NCBI GenBank assembly: GCA_947457075.1
Contig: CANGUG010000002.1
Span: 1-64,000, forward strand
Length of the DNA stretch: 64,000 nucleotides
Origin: Bacteroidota bacterium
GTDB lineage: Bacteria; Bacteroidota; Bacteroidia; Chitinophagales; Chitinophagaceae
Reading direction: 5' to 3'
A program made the translations under genes and the position numbers. Below, piece by piece: positions 1-9,330 of the stretch. The notes below the pieces were generated by a model, which did not search any database, was not told the DNA's origin, and saw nothing but the letters and a program-made list of their open reading frames with translations. Numbering within the stretch: the stretch's first letter is position 1; every line of letters starts with the position of its first letter.

Positions 1-139
1 GAAAAAATCATAAGAGGAATTATAGAGACTAATTATATTTTATTAATTAAGAACTAAACTAAATCGATGCACCCGTTTATGGGGTGCCTCGAAAAAATCA
101 TAAGAGGAATTATAGAGACTAATTATATTTTATTAATTA
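1..139. repeat. 49-bp exact direct repeat (1-49 and 91-139), period 90
   Basis: gaaaaaatcataagaggaattatagagactaattatattttattaatta occurs identically at both positions. Confidence 0.95.
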
Positions 140-151
140 GTCTCTATAATT
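108..151 (-). terminator. Perfect 17-bp inverted repeat (108-124/135-151) overlapping the stop codon of the 137-1600 CDS
   Basis: aattatagagactaatt ... aattagtctctataatt, 10-nt loop. Confidence 0.6.
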
Positions 152-1600
152 TAGTGCGGGTTTAATATCGCCTAATAATGCTTTGTATTTATAATCACCA
201 ATACTGGCTTTAAATTCTTCGTTTGCTTTTTGAATTAACAGGGGATTGGTCATTAAATCAATCGCAGTCATGGCCATTGTTTTACTCGCCACCAACATTC
301 CTTTTGTGCCAATTTCGGTACCTCCACTTGCAATAGCCTGCCAGCTATGTGCCGGGGTTCCTGGAACCCAAGTGGCACCACGTAAGCCAACCGTTGGCTT
401 TGTATAACTAACGTCACCTACATCGGTGGATCCGGTGTTGCCTTCCGAAATAAAACTCAATGGTTTAACGGTAGCTGCGGTTTCCACTGCTACAGGGGCA
501 CCAATAAAAGTGGGTTGTAATTTTTTAGCAAAAGCTATTTCTTCTTCTGTATAAGTAACGCCACCTACTTTTTCTAAGTTAGCTTGCATTACTTCGGCAA
601 GGGTACGATTAATTAATAAATCATGAGTTCCACCAATGATATCATATTTCATAGTTGTACCTGTTCCTAATGCAGCCCCTTCAGCAGCTTTCACTACTCT
701 GTCAAATATCTCCACTACGTCCTTACGCTTTGGATGACGAACATAATAATATACTTCCGCAAAATCAGGAATAACATTGGGTGCTTTTCCTCCATTGGTA
801 ATCACATAATGTATTCTTGTTTCCTGAGGAATATGTTCACGCATCATATTCACCATATTGTCCATGGCTTCCACTGCATCTAAAGCAGAACGACCTTGTT
901 CAGGCGCAGCTGCCGCATGTGCCGAAATACCATAAAATTTAAACTTAGCCGACTTGTTGGCTAGTGCACTTGTGGTTGACACCGCATTTACATCATCGGG
1001 ATGCCAATGAATCACCGCATCTAAATCATTAAATAAACCAGCACGCACTAAAAATACTTTACCACTTCCACCTTCTTCGGCAGGACAACCATATACTTTA
1101 ATGGTGCCTTTTAATTTACCCGTAGCGATTAATTCTTTAATGGCAATACCTGTGGACACGCTTGCTGTTCCAAATAAATGGTGACCGCATGCATGACCTG
1201 CATTTTTTCCAACAGCAGGTGATTTCTCAGCAACTGCATTTTGGGTAATACCTGGTAACGCATCGTATTCCGCTAAAATGCCAATAGTAGGTGAACCTGA
1301 TCCATAAGTTGCTACAAATGCAGTAGGAATTCCCGCTACGCCTGTTTCAACAGTAAAGCCTGCTTCTTTCAAATGTTGCACATGCAATGCAGCACTTTTA
1401 TTTTCCTTATAACCTACTTCAGCAAAATCCCAAATTTGCAAAGCTGTTTTTTTATCTGCCTCGTAACTTGCTGTTAAAGATTTAATAACCGTTTCTTTAT
1501 TGGCATTAATGGCAGCTGCATTTGCATCAAGCTTGCCCTTTTTTTGCGCGTTGCTGCTTAAAGTAGTCAACAATAATCCTGCTATTAAAAAATGTTTCAT
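137..1600 (-). CDS. Exported M20-family amidohydrolase (AbgB-like)
   Basis: Signal peptide MKHFLIAGLLLTTLSSNAQ; GILAEYDALPG, GHACGHHLFG and AEEGGSGK motifs of M20 peptidases. Confidence 0.85.
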   Translation of the reverse strand: MKHFLIAGLLLTTLSSNAQKKGKLDANAAAINANKETVIKSLTASYEADKKTALQIWDFAEVGYKENKSAALHVQHLKEAGFTVETGVAGIPTAFVATYGSGSPTIGILAEYDALPGITQNAVAEKSPAVGKNAGHACGHHLFGTASVSTGIAIKELIATGKLKGTIKVYGCPAEEGGSGKVFLVRAGLFNDLDAVIHWHPDDVNAVSTTSALANKSAKFKFYGISAHAAAAPEQGRSALDAVEAMDNMVNMMREHIPQETRIHYVITNGGKAPNVIPDFAEVYYYVRHPKRKDVVEIFDRVVKAAEGAALGTGTTMKYDIIGGTHDLLINRTLAEVMQANLEKVGGVTYTEEEIAFAKKLQPTFIGAPVAVETAATVKPLSFISEGNTGSTDVGDVSYTKPTVGLRGATWVPGTPAHSWQAIASGGTEIGTKGMLVASKTMAMTAIDLMTNPLLIQKANEEFKASIGDYKYKALLGDIKPALNYRD

Positions 1601-1631
1601 TGAAATTGATTGTGGTTTGAATAAAATAAAT

Positions 1632-2450
1632 TTATAAAAATAAGTCGGTGAAAAGTTCGGCTCCTGGTACTACCGAATAGCTTGACAAGTCGGTGATACC
1701 CTCTGCTGCCATTACTTCTTCGTCAATAAATGTTTTTCCTGTGTAGGCTAATTTTTCTTTTGACAAAATGTAAAACGCGGCGTCTGCAAGTATTGCTGGC
1801 GTACGACTCATTTTGGCCATCATTTCACCTCCTAACAAATTTCTTACTGCAGCGGTATCAATGGTTGTGCGCGGCCACAAAGCGTTGGAAGCAATTCCAT
1901 CGTCTTTGAATTCATGTGCCCAACCAATGGCCATCATACTCATATCGTATTTGGTTAGGGTATAAGCAATATGGGGCCCAATCCATTTAGGATCTAAGTT
2001 AATGGGAGGGGATAAAGTAAGAATATGTGCATGCGTTGATTTTTTTAAATATGGCAATGCATGTTGTACTACTAAAAAAGTACCGCGTACATTAATGCTA
2101 TGCATTAAATCAAATCGTTTGCTAGGAGTACCTTCGGTATCGGTTAATTGAATGGCCGATGCATTGTTAATGACAATATCAATGCCACCAAATTTATCAA
2201 CGGTTTGTTTTATAGCATTGGCAATTTGTGCTTCGTCTCTGATATCTACTTGCACGGCTAATGCTTTAACGCCCAGTTCTTCTACTTCGGCAGCAGCAGA
2301 AAAAATGGTCCCTCCAAGTCGGGGGTCTTCTTGTACCGACTTAGCGGCAATGACAATATTAGCACCAGCACCTGCTAGTTTTAAAGCAATGGCCTTTCCT
2401 ATACCTCTGCTTCCTCCGGTTATCAACACTGTTTTTCCTTGCAATGACAT
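1632..2450 (-). CDS. SDR-family oxidoreductase (HSDL2-like)
   Basis: TGGSRGIGKAIALKLA nucleotide-binding motif, NNASAI, YTLTKYDMS active-site region. Confidence 0.85.
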   Translation of the reverse strand: MSLQGKTVLITGGSRGIGKAIALKLAGAGANIVIAAKSVQEDPRLGGTIFSAAAEVEELGVKALAVQVDIRDEAQIANAIKQTVDKFGGIDIVINNASAIQLTDTEGTPSKRFDLMHSINVRGTFLVVQHALPYLKKSTHAHILTLSPPINLDPKWIGPHIAYTLTKYDMSMMAIGWAHEFKDDGIASNALWPRTTIDTAAVRNLLGGEMMAKMSRTPAILADAAFYILSKEKLAYTGKTFIDEEVMAAEGITDLSSYSVVPGAELFTDLFL

Positions 2451-2476
2451 AGCGATTGTTTTTATTTTTTAAATTA

Positions 2477-3070
2477 TTATTTCGTGAATTCGGGTCCTAA
2501 AAAATGAATGAGTAATTCAGCTGCTTCTTCACATGCAGTAGCTAAAACTTCGTTTTTAACAATCGCATTAAATTGATTGCTAAAACTTATTTCGTATGCT
2601 GCCTTGTCTATACGAGTTTGAATACTTTGAGCGGTTTCGGTTTGCCTATTCAACAAACGTTCTTTTAAAGTTTCAATGGAGGGAGGCATAATAAAAACGG
2701 AAAGACATTGATCTCCTAATTGCTGCTGAACATGAATGGCACCTTTTACATCAATATCCAATACAGGTACCTTCCCCAGGGCCCAAATGCGCGCCAGCTC
2801 CGACTTTAAAGTGCCATAATATACCCCTTCATACACTTGTTCGTATTCTAAAAAAGCATTGTCATATATAAGGCCTTCAAATTTTGCAAGGCTTAAAAAA
2901 TGGTATTCAACACCGTCTTGCTCTGCACCCCTGGGTGCACGTGTAGTAGCAGAAATTGAAAAAGCTAAACGCGGAAATCGTTTTAATAAATATTGGGTAA
3001 TGGTTGTTTTTCCAGCACCCGATGGAGCGGCCAAAATGATTACTTTTTCTAAACTAGTTGACATGCTCAA
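2477..3070 (-). CDS. gmk: Guanylate kinase
   Basis: APSGAGKTTI P-loop, SATTRAPRGAEQDGVEYHF, LDIDVKGAIHVQ. Confidence 0.95.
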   Translation of the reverse strand: MSMSTSLEKVIILAAPSGAGKTTITQYLLKRFPRLAFSISATTRAPRGAEQDGVEYHFLSLAKFEGLIYDNAFLEYEQVYEGVYYGTLKSELARIWALGKVPVLDIDVKGAIHVQQQLGDQCLSVFIMPPSIETLKERLLNRQTETAQSIQTRIDKAAYEISFSNQFNAIVKNEVLATACEEAAELLIHFLGPEFTK

Positions 3071-3131
3071 ATTTAATTAAATTATGCCGTATATTTATCT
3101 ATCATAATACATACTATTTAAATTCAGCCAT

Positions 3132-4637
3132 ATGCAAAAAAAATTATGGGTTTCCTTATTGATGATTGTAAGTTTATACGCTCAAGCACAAAAAACGGAA
3201 GATAAAAATCCAAGTTTTAAAAGAGAACTTTCCTTAGAAACCAAAACTGAAGCCAAGGGCGAAGTGACCATTAAAGGGCAAAAAGTGCCTTATAAAGTAG
3301 TTTCAGGTACCATACCCGTTTGGGATGAGGAAGGAAAGGCGATAGCTGGCTTATTTTATGTTTACTATGAGCGTACCGATGTGACTAATAAGGACGAGCG
3401 TCCATTGGTGGTTTCATTCAATGGTGGACCAGGAACTGCCAGTGTTTGGATGCATTTAGGATATACAAGCCCTAAAAAATTAAAAATAGACGACGAAGGT
3501 TATCCGGTGCAACCTTATGGAATAGAGGACAATCCACAATCCATTATTGATGTTGCTGACATTGTGTTTGTGGATCCTGTGAATACAGGCTTCTCTCGTA
3601 TTTTAGACAAGTCGGTGCCTACTTCAAAATTCTTTGGTGTCAATGCCGATGTAAAATATTTAGCTGATTGGATTAATACTTTTGTAGGCAGAAATAAAAG
3701 ATGGGCTTCTCCTAAATTTTTAATTGGAGAAAGTTATGGAACTACCCGTGTTTCTGGTTTGTCCTTAGAATTACAAAACAGACATTGGATGTTTTTAAAT
3801 GGAGTCATTTTAGTGTCACCCACCGACTTAGGCATAAAGCGTGATGGTCCTGCTAGTGCAGCTTTGCGCGTACCTTATATGGCAGCTACTGCTTGGTACC
3901 ATAAAAAACTACCTGCTGATTTACAAAGTAAGGACCTGACAAAATTTTTACCCGAAGTGGAAACATTTACAGTGAATGAATTGTTGCCTGCAATTATGCA
4001 AGGAGGAGCTTTACCTGTTGACAAGAAAAAAGAAGTAGTAAAAAAATTAGCAAAATATATTGGACTTAGTGAAACTGCCGTAACGCAACAAAATTTAGAA
4101 ATTCCTTTTGACTTTTTTTGGAAAGAATTGTTGCGTGATCAGGGTAAAACAGTGGGCCGTTTAGATTCACGCTATATTGGTATTGATAAAAAAGATGCAG
4201 GCGTAGCGCCTGACTATAATGCGGAGTTAATAAGCTGGGAACACTCTTTTACGCCAGCCATTAATATTTATTTAAGAGATGTATTGGGTTATAAGACCGA
4301 TTTAAACTATTATATATTTGGCCCTACTAATCCCTGGGACAATACCAATAACCGTACAGGAGAAGACTTACGTTTAGCAATGATGGAAAATCCTTACCTC
4401 CATTTATTGGTTCAATCAGGTTATTATGATGGGGCTTGTGATTATTTCAATGCTAAATTTAATATGTGGCAAATGGATCCTGCTGGAAAAATTCAAGACC
4501 GAATGTTTTGGGAAGGCTACCGCAGTGGACATATGATGTACCTGCGCAAAGAAGATTTAGAAACGAGTAATGATCATTTAAGAGCGTTTATAAAAAAGAG
4601 TATTCCGAAATTTGGCACCCCAGCCAAATTTCAATAA
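3132..4637 (+). CDS. S10 family serine carboxypeptidase-like, exported
   Basis: Signal peptide; FNGGPGTASVWMHLGYTSP and GESYGTTR nucleophile motif. Confidence 0.85.
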   Translation: MQKKLWVSLLMIVSLYAQAQKTEDKNPSFKRELSLETKTEAKGEVTIKGQKVPYKVVSGTIPVWDEEGKAIAGLFYVYYERTDVTNKDERPLVVSFNGGPGTASVWMHLGYTSPKKLKIDDEGYPVQPYGIEDNPQSIIDVADIVFVDPVNTGFSRILDKSVPTSKFFGVNADVKYLADWINTFVGRNKRWASPKFLIGESYGTTRVSGLSLELQNRHWMFLNGVILVSPTDLGIKRDGPASAALRVPYMAATAWYHKKLPADLQSKDLTKFLPEVETFTVNELLPAIMQGGALPVDKKKEVVKKLAKYIGLSETAVTQQNLEIPFDFFWKELLRDQGKTVGRLDSRYIGIDKKDAGVAPDYNAELISWEHSFTPAINIYLRDVLGYKTDLNYYIFGPTNPWDNTNNRTGEDLRLAMMENPYLHLLVQSGYYDGACDYFNAKFNMWQMDPAGKIQDRMFWEGYRSGHMMYLRKEDLETSNDHLRAFIKKSIPKFGTPAKFQ

Positions 4638-4643
4638 TTTTTT

Positions 4644-4690
4644 TTAAATGGAGAAATCATAACTTTTCAATTTAGGATTTCTCCATTTAA
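4644..4690 (+). terminator. Hairpin 1, 15-bp perfect stem
   Basis: ttaaatggagaaatc (4644-4658) / gatttctccatttaa (4676-4690). Confidence 0.6.
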
Positions 4691-4726
4691 TACTTGGCAC
4701 CCCTGCCAAATTTCAATAATTATTTT

Positions 4727-4773
4727 TTAAATAGAGAAATCATAACCTTTCAATTTAGGATTTCTCTATTTAA
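4727..4773 (+). terminator. Hairpin 2, 15-bp perfect stem, compensatory variant of hairpin 1
   Basis: ttaaatagagaaatc (4727-4741) / gatttctctatttaa (4759-4773). Confidence 0.6.
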
Positions 4774-4789
4774 TACTTGGCACCCCTGC

Positions 4790-4832
4790 AAAGTTTTAAG
4801 TCGCTATTTAAAATTTAGCTCCTTAAAACTTT
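4790..4832 (+). terminator. Hairpin 3, 11-bp stem
   Basis: aaagttttaag (4790-4800) / cttaaaacttt (4822-4832). Confidence 0.45.
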
Positions 4833-4846
4833 TCGATAATGATTTT

Positions 4847-4873
4847 AAAGGCCGCAGTAATGCGGCCTTTTTG
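4847..4873 (+). terminator. Rho-independent terminator
   Basis: aaaggccgca gtaa tgcggccttttt. Confidence 0.85.
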
Positions 4874-5032
4874 TTTAATAATTTTTTTAAAAAGAGAAAG
4901 CTTAAATTGAAAAGTTCGGATTCCCTTATCAGGCTTTTATACACTTAGCTATCATTTTTTTGATTGCCTATTTCGTATTCAATTTTATTGAAATATCAAA
5001 TAAGTAACTTATTTTACATGTAAATTAATTAT

Positions 5033-5728
5033 ATGAGCTCTGAAATAGATAATCTTATTGACATGGCCCTTGCTGATGGCGAGGTGACAGAGAAAGAAAG
5101 AGCAATTGTACTTCGAAAAGCAGAAGCACTAGGATTAGATAAAGATGAAGTTGAAATGATCCTTGATGGAAGAATTGCCCTCCAAAAAAAACAAGATAAC
5201 CTTAATCAACAAAAACCACTTTCTAATAAAGAGGGTGATTTAAAAAAATGTCCATCCTGTGGTTCTGGAGTCATTTCGTTTTCTACAAAATGTGAAGATT
5301 GTGGACATGAATTTAGAAACATCAGTTCTTCAAATACCATTCAAAAATTATTTACAATGTTAAATGATCTTGAGGGAAATAGAGATGATGATAAGCCTAA
5401 TTTAATGGACGGTTTGGGTAATATTTTTGGACAAGCTTTTGGAATGAAGGATAAAATTGAATCACAAAAAAAAGAGTTTATCGCAAATTTTCCAGTACCA
5501 AATACAAAAGAAGATATCATAGAGTTTCTGGCATTAGCATTGCCTAAAACAAAAAAAATGGGATTTTTTACTAGTGATGGTTTTACTCGAAAAGCACATA
5601 ATGAAATGGCTGCGATTTGGGAAGGCAAATGTCATCAAATTATAATGAAAGCTCGTTTCGCAATGAAAGAAGATAAATCAACATTAGCAGAAATAGAACA
5701 ATACGCAAAACAATTAGGAATAAAGTAG
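5033..5728 (+). CDS. TerB-like N-terminal domain plus zinc-ribbon protein
   Basis: MALADGEVTEKERAIVLRKAEALGLDKDEVE (TerB-like); CPSCG...CEDCGHEF zinc ribbon. Confidence 0.7.
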   Translation: MSSEIDNLIDMALADGEVTEKERAIVLRKAEALGLDKDEVEMILDGRIALQKKQDNLNQQKPLSNKEGDLKKCPSCGSGVISFSTKCEDCGHEFRNISSSNTIQKLFTMLNDLEGNRDDDKPNLMDGLGNIFGQAFGMKDKIESQKKEFIANFPVPNTKEDIIEFLALALPKTKKMGFFTSDGFTRKAHNEMAAIWEGKCHQIIMKARFAMKEDKSTLAEIEQYAKQLGIK

Positions 5729-5761
5729 TTATTAAAATATTTTAAAAATAAATTTTTTATT

Positions 5762-7207
5762 ATGGGATTATTTAGCAGATCTAAAGAAGGCGGTATGATG
5801 GATGTAATTCGTTGTGATGAACCAGAATATTTAATTTGGAAATGGAGGCCAGCAGGTAATGATGCAAACACAACCAAAAAAGAAAATTCAATTAGGTATG
5901 GTAGTAGTTTACGTGTTAAAGATGGAGAAGTTGCTGTTTTTGTTTACAGTCAAAAAGACGGACCTGTTCAGGATTATATAGTTGGTCCTTATGACGAAAC
6001 CATTAAAACTGCAAATTTCCCTGTACTTTCAAGTATTGTTGGTTTAGCATATGGGGGTGACACGCCATTTCAAGCAGAAGTCTATTTTATAAACTTAGCA
6101 GGAAATATTCAAATCAAATTTGGCATTCCTTATTTTGATGTGAGAGATTGGAATCCATCTTTAAAAATTAGCAGGCTAACTGCTCCTGTTGCAGTCAGGG
6201 GAACTTTAACCTTTAATATTACCGACTATAAGGCATTTATAAAATTAAATCGTTTAATCAACTTTGAGTTAGATACGTTTAAAAATCAGATGAAAGACGA
6301 TTTAACAAAAGAAATTAAAAAGATAGTTACAAATGTTCCCAATCAACTGCAGGTTCCACTTATTGCTATAAATGAGAAGCTAGCAGAAATCGAATCATAT
6401 ACTGTTCCTTTAGTAAAAAATAATATTGAATCTCTTTATGGTATAACTATAAAAAGCCTAGCAATAGCAGATGTTGAAATAGACAAAGATTCTGAAGATT
6501 ATAAAAAATTAGAAAAAGTAACGTCTCAACAAGATGAAAGATCATTAGATGCGCAATTTAATTCTAATCTTAAAATTTTAGAAGCACAAACGGATACCAC
6601 TATTCAAAATATGGCTGATATGCAAGCCATTAATGCAGTAAATATGGAGGAATCGTTAAGAATTCAACGAGAAGAAATGCAAAGAGCACAGCAATTGCAA
6701 ACAGAAACAAATTTCTTTGATACTCATAAGTTGAATATTCAAACAGACGCACAAAAAACAATTTTAACTTCTGCTGCAGACAGTTTAGGTGCAATGGGTA
6801 ATATGAATTTGGGTAGTGGAGGCGGTGGAATGAATCCTGCAGGCATGATGACTGGAATGATGATGGGAGGGGCAATGGGTGGTCAAATGGCCAATATGAT
6901 GAATAACATGGGAAATAATATGCAGCAAAATATGCAATCTGGTCCAGGGGCAATGCCTCCTAATACTGGTCAAGCTGGGGGTCCACCACCACCTCCACAA
7001 AGCGCTTTTCATATTTCAGTTAATGGACAACAAGCTGGACCATTTAATATGCAACAGTTACAGCAATTGGTTATGAATGGCCAATTAACACCGTCCACTT
7101 TTGTTTGGAAAACAGGAATGGCTGAATGGGCAGAGGCGAATAAATTAATTGAATTACAACAATTGTTTAATTCTGCTCCACCGCCACCACCACCACCGGT
7201 GGGTTAA
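5762..7207 (+). CDS. SPFH-domain protein with Met/Gly/Asn-rich linker, C-terminal GYF_2-like domain and poly-Pro tail
   Basis: MDVIRCDEPEYLIWKWRP... SPFH-type N-terminus; FHISVNGQQAGPFNMQQLQQLVMNGQLTPSTFVWKTGMAEW GYF_2 pattern; ends PPPPPPPVG. Confidence 0.75.
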   Translation: MGLFSRSKEGGMMDVIRCDEPEYLIWKWRPAGNDANTTKKENSIRYGSSLRVKDGEVAVFVYSQKDGPVQDYIVGPYDETIKTANFPVLSSIVGLAYGGDTPFQAEVYFINLAGNIQIKFGIPYFDVRDWNPSLKISRLTAPVAVRGTLTFNITDYKAFIKLNRLINFELDTFKNQMKDDLTKEIKKIVTNVPNQLQVPLIAINEKLAEIESYTVPLVKNNIESLYGITIKSLAIADVEIDKDSEDYKKLEKVTSQQDERSLDAQFNSNLKILEAQTDTTIQNMADMQAINAVNMEESLRIQREEMQRAQQLQTETNFFDTHKLNIQTDAQKTILTSAADSLGAMGNMNLGSGGGGMNPAGMMTGMMMGGAMGGQMANMMNNMGNNMQQNMQSGPGAMPPNTGQAGGPPPPPQSAFHISVNGQQAGPFNMQQLQQLVMNGQLTPSTFVWKTGMAEWAEANKLIELQQLFNSAPPPPPPPVG

Positions 7208-7220
7208 TTTTTATTAGGTT

Positions 7221-8966
7221 ATGAGTGAAAGTCAGTTTAACGAATTAATTCAAAAAGAATATCAATTTAAAGGCGAGAAAAGCCCTATTGGAATAGCTAT
7301 TTATGAAAATGCACCCGTTGACGGATTGGTAGTTTCAATGCCATTAAAAATGTTAAATAGACATGGTTTAATTGCTGGTGCAACGGGTACAGGTAAAACC
7401 AAGACGCTACAGGTAATTGCAGAACAGTTATCACTAAACGGAGTTCCGTCTTTGTTGATGGATTTAAAGGGAGATTTAGGTGGGCTTGCTATGCCGGGTC
7501 AAAAAAATGAAGTTGTAGAAACAAGAAGAAAATTATTTAACGGGACCTATGAATACCCCTATCAAGGATTTCCTTTAAATATTTTATCCATCGGAGAAGA
7601 CGAAGGGGTCTCTATAAAGGCATCAATTCAAGAATTTGGTCCAGTATTACTTTCTAAAATATTAGGACTTAATAATGTTCAGTCTGGTATAATTAGTATT
7701 GCATTTAAGTATTGTGAAGACAATAAATTAACCCTGAATACAATTGCTGATTTAAAATTTTTTTTAACTAAAATTTGCGAAGCAAATAATGATATTAAAG
7801 AAAATTATGGAAATATAAGTGACGCCTCTGTAACAACGATATTAAGAAATATTGCAGAACTTGAACAACAAGGAGGCAACTATTTAATTGGTGCTCCTGG
7901 ACTTGATGTAAATGATTTAATTATGTGCGACGACCAAAATAAGGGAGTGTTGTCAATTATTAGATTAACTCAGTTACAAGACAAGCCTACGTTGTTTTCT
8001 ACATTTATCATTTATTTACTTTCAAAATTATATTCCAATTTACCAGAAGTGGGAGATTTAGAAAAGCCCAAATTGGTAATGTTTATTGATGAGGCACATC
8101 TTTTATTTAACGATACAAATAAAGTTATTCAAGAAAAAATTGAATCAATCATTAAGCTCATTAGATCAAAAGGGGTTGGCATCATATTTTGTACACAAAC
8201 TCCAACGGATATTTCTGAAACTGTATTAGGACAGCTAGGCTTAAAAATACAGCACTCATTAAGGGCTTTTACTGCAAAAGATAGAAAGTCTGTAAAAATG
8301 ATGGCTCAAAATTTTCCAGACACTTTATTTTATAATGTGGAAGAGGACTTAACTTCATTGGGAATAGGTGAGGCATTCATTACATTATTGAAAGAAGATG
8401 GAGCTCCTTCTGCACTCGTAAAATCTTTAATGGCACCGCCCTTATCAAGAATGGGCATTTTAGAAAGCAAGGAACTCAACAAAATAATCAATAACTCTCT
8501 GCTTAAATCAAAATATGGAAGTAAGAATACAGTTTTATTAAAGCCTTCGAAAGAATTAGAAGATTTTTATAAAAAATTGTTTTTAATTAAAGAAAAGGAA
8601 AAATTAGAAGCGGCTAAACAAAAAGAAGCGGCTAAACAAAATGCCAAAGGAAATACTACCCCCAACAAGATGGTAATACCCAAAAGACAATCTTATGCGA
8701 ATATGATGTATGGAGCTATGTTGCCAATGGCGAATATGTTTTCAAACATGATGGGGGGCATTAATAATGGAACAAGCAATCAACAGCAAAATATTCAGTA
8801 CTATTATGCTAAAAACGGGCAACAGTTTGGTCCGGTTTCAGATATTCAAATATCCCAATTCATTATGAATGGTGAAATTAATGCCTTTTCCTATTTATGG
8901 AAAACAGGAATGTCAGAATGGTCACTAGCAACAAATTTTTTAGAATTTCAAAATTTATTAAAATAA
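7221..8966 (+). CDS. HerA/DUF853-like ATPase with C-terminal GYF_2-like domain
   Basis: GATGTGKTKT Walker A; KLVMFIDEAHLLF Walker B; C-terminus YYYAKNGQQFGPVSDIQISQFIMNGEINAFSYLWKTGMSEW. Confidence 0.8.
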   Translation: MSESQFNELIQKEYQFKGEKSPIGIAIYENAPVDGLVVSMPLKMLNRHGLIAGATGTGKTKTLQVIAEQLSLNGVPSLLMDLKGDLGGLAMPGQKNEVVETRRKLFNGTYEYPYQGFPLNILSIGEDEGVSIKASIQEFGPVLLSKILGLNNVQSGIISIAFKYCEDNKLTLNTIADLKFFLTKICEANNDIKENYGNISDASVTTILRNIAELEQQGGNYLIGAPGLDVNDLIMCDDQNKGVLSIIRLTQLQDKPTLFSTFIIYLLSKLYSNLPEVGDLEKPKLVMFIDEAHLLFNDTNKVIQEKIESIIKLIRSKGVGIIFCTQTPTDISETVLGQLGLKIQHSLRAFTAKDRKSVKMMAQNFPDTLFYNVEEDLTSLGIGEAFITLLKEDGAPSALVKSLMAPPLSRMGILESKELNKIINNSLLKSKYGSKNTVLLKPSKELEDFYKKLFLIKEKEKLEAAKQKEAAKQNAKGNTTPNKMVIPKRQSYANMMYGAMLPMANMFSNMMGGINNGTSNQQQNIQYYYAKNGQQFGPVSDIQISQFIMNGEINAFSYLWKTGMSEWSLATNFLEFQNLLK

Positions 8967-8979
8967 AAAAAAGATAATT

Positions 8980-9327
8980 ATGAACCAGGATAACAATTTT
9001 TCGCCAATAGAGCGTTTAATGGAATTTGGCATGAGTATGGCAGTAGCCAATCAAATGATACAAACCATGAATGACGTTTTGTCCAAATCAAAAAATCCTG
9101 TAATGCCGGGAGTGCAGTTACCGACACCATCGACAAAAATGTACTTTGTTGTAATCAACGATATTACACAGGGCCCATTTACTGAAAATGAAATTTTGAA
9201 ATATATTATATCTGAACAAATAACAGAATCAACATTTGTTTGGCATGAAGGCATGTCTCATTGGGAGCTTTCTAAAGATATTCCTGATGTAGCAAAATTA
9301 TTTTTATTAAAACCACCTAAATTTTAA
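8980..9327 (+). CDS. Small protein with C-terminal GYF_2-like domain
   Basis: MYFVVINDITQGPFTENEILKYIISEQITESTFVWHEGMSHWE. Confidence 0.7.
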   Translation: MNQDNNFSPIERLMEFGMSMAVANQMIQTMNDVLSKSKNPVMPGVQLPTPSTKMYFVVINDITQGPFTENEILKYIISEQITESTFVWHEGMSHWELSKDIPDVAKLFLLKPPKF

Positions 9328-9330
9328 TTT

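Larger units (their letters stand above)
4612..4800 (+). repeat. Tandem CDS-tail plus hairpin repeats, units starting at 4612, 4694 and 4777 (third partial)
   Basis: ttggcacccc(a/t)gccaaatttcaataa...ggatttctc(c/t)atttaatac repeated with period 82-83; each unit encodes GTPAKF(Q)*. Confidence 0.9.

Noticed and set aside
2152-2472. Plus-strand ORF opposite the SDR gene
   Set aside because: Antisense shadow ORF; composition follows the SDR codons
4694-4948. ORF MAPLPNFNNYFL... on the plus strand
   Set aside because: Runs through the tandem tail/hairpin repeats and the terminator; out of frame with the repeated GTPAKFQ* tail; no protein-like features
6630-7012. Minus-strand ORFs within the SPFH gene
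   Set aside because: Antisense shadows of the Met/Gly/Pro-rich coding region
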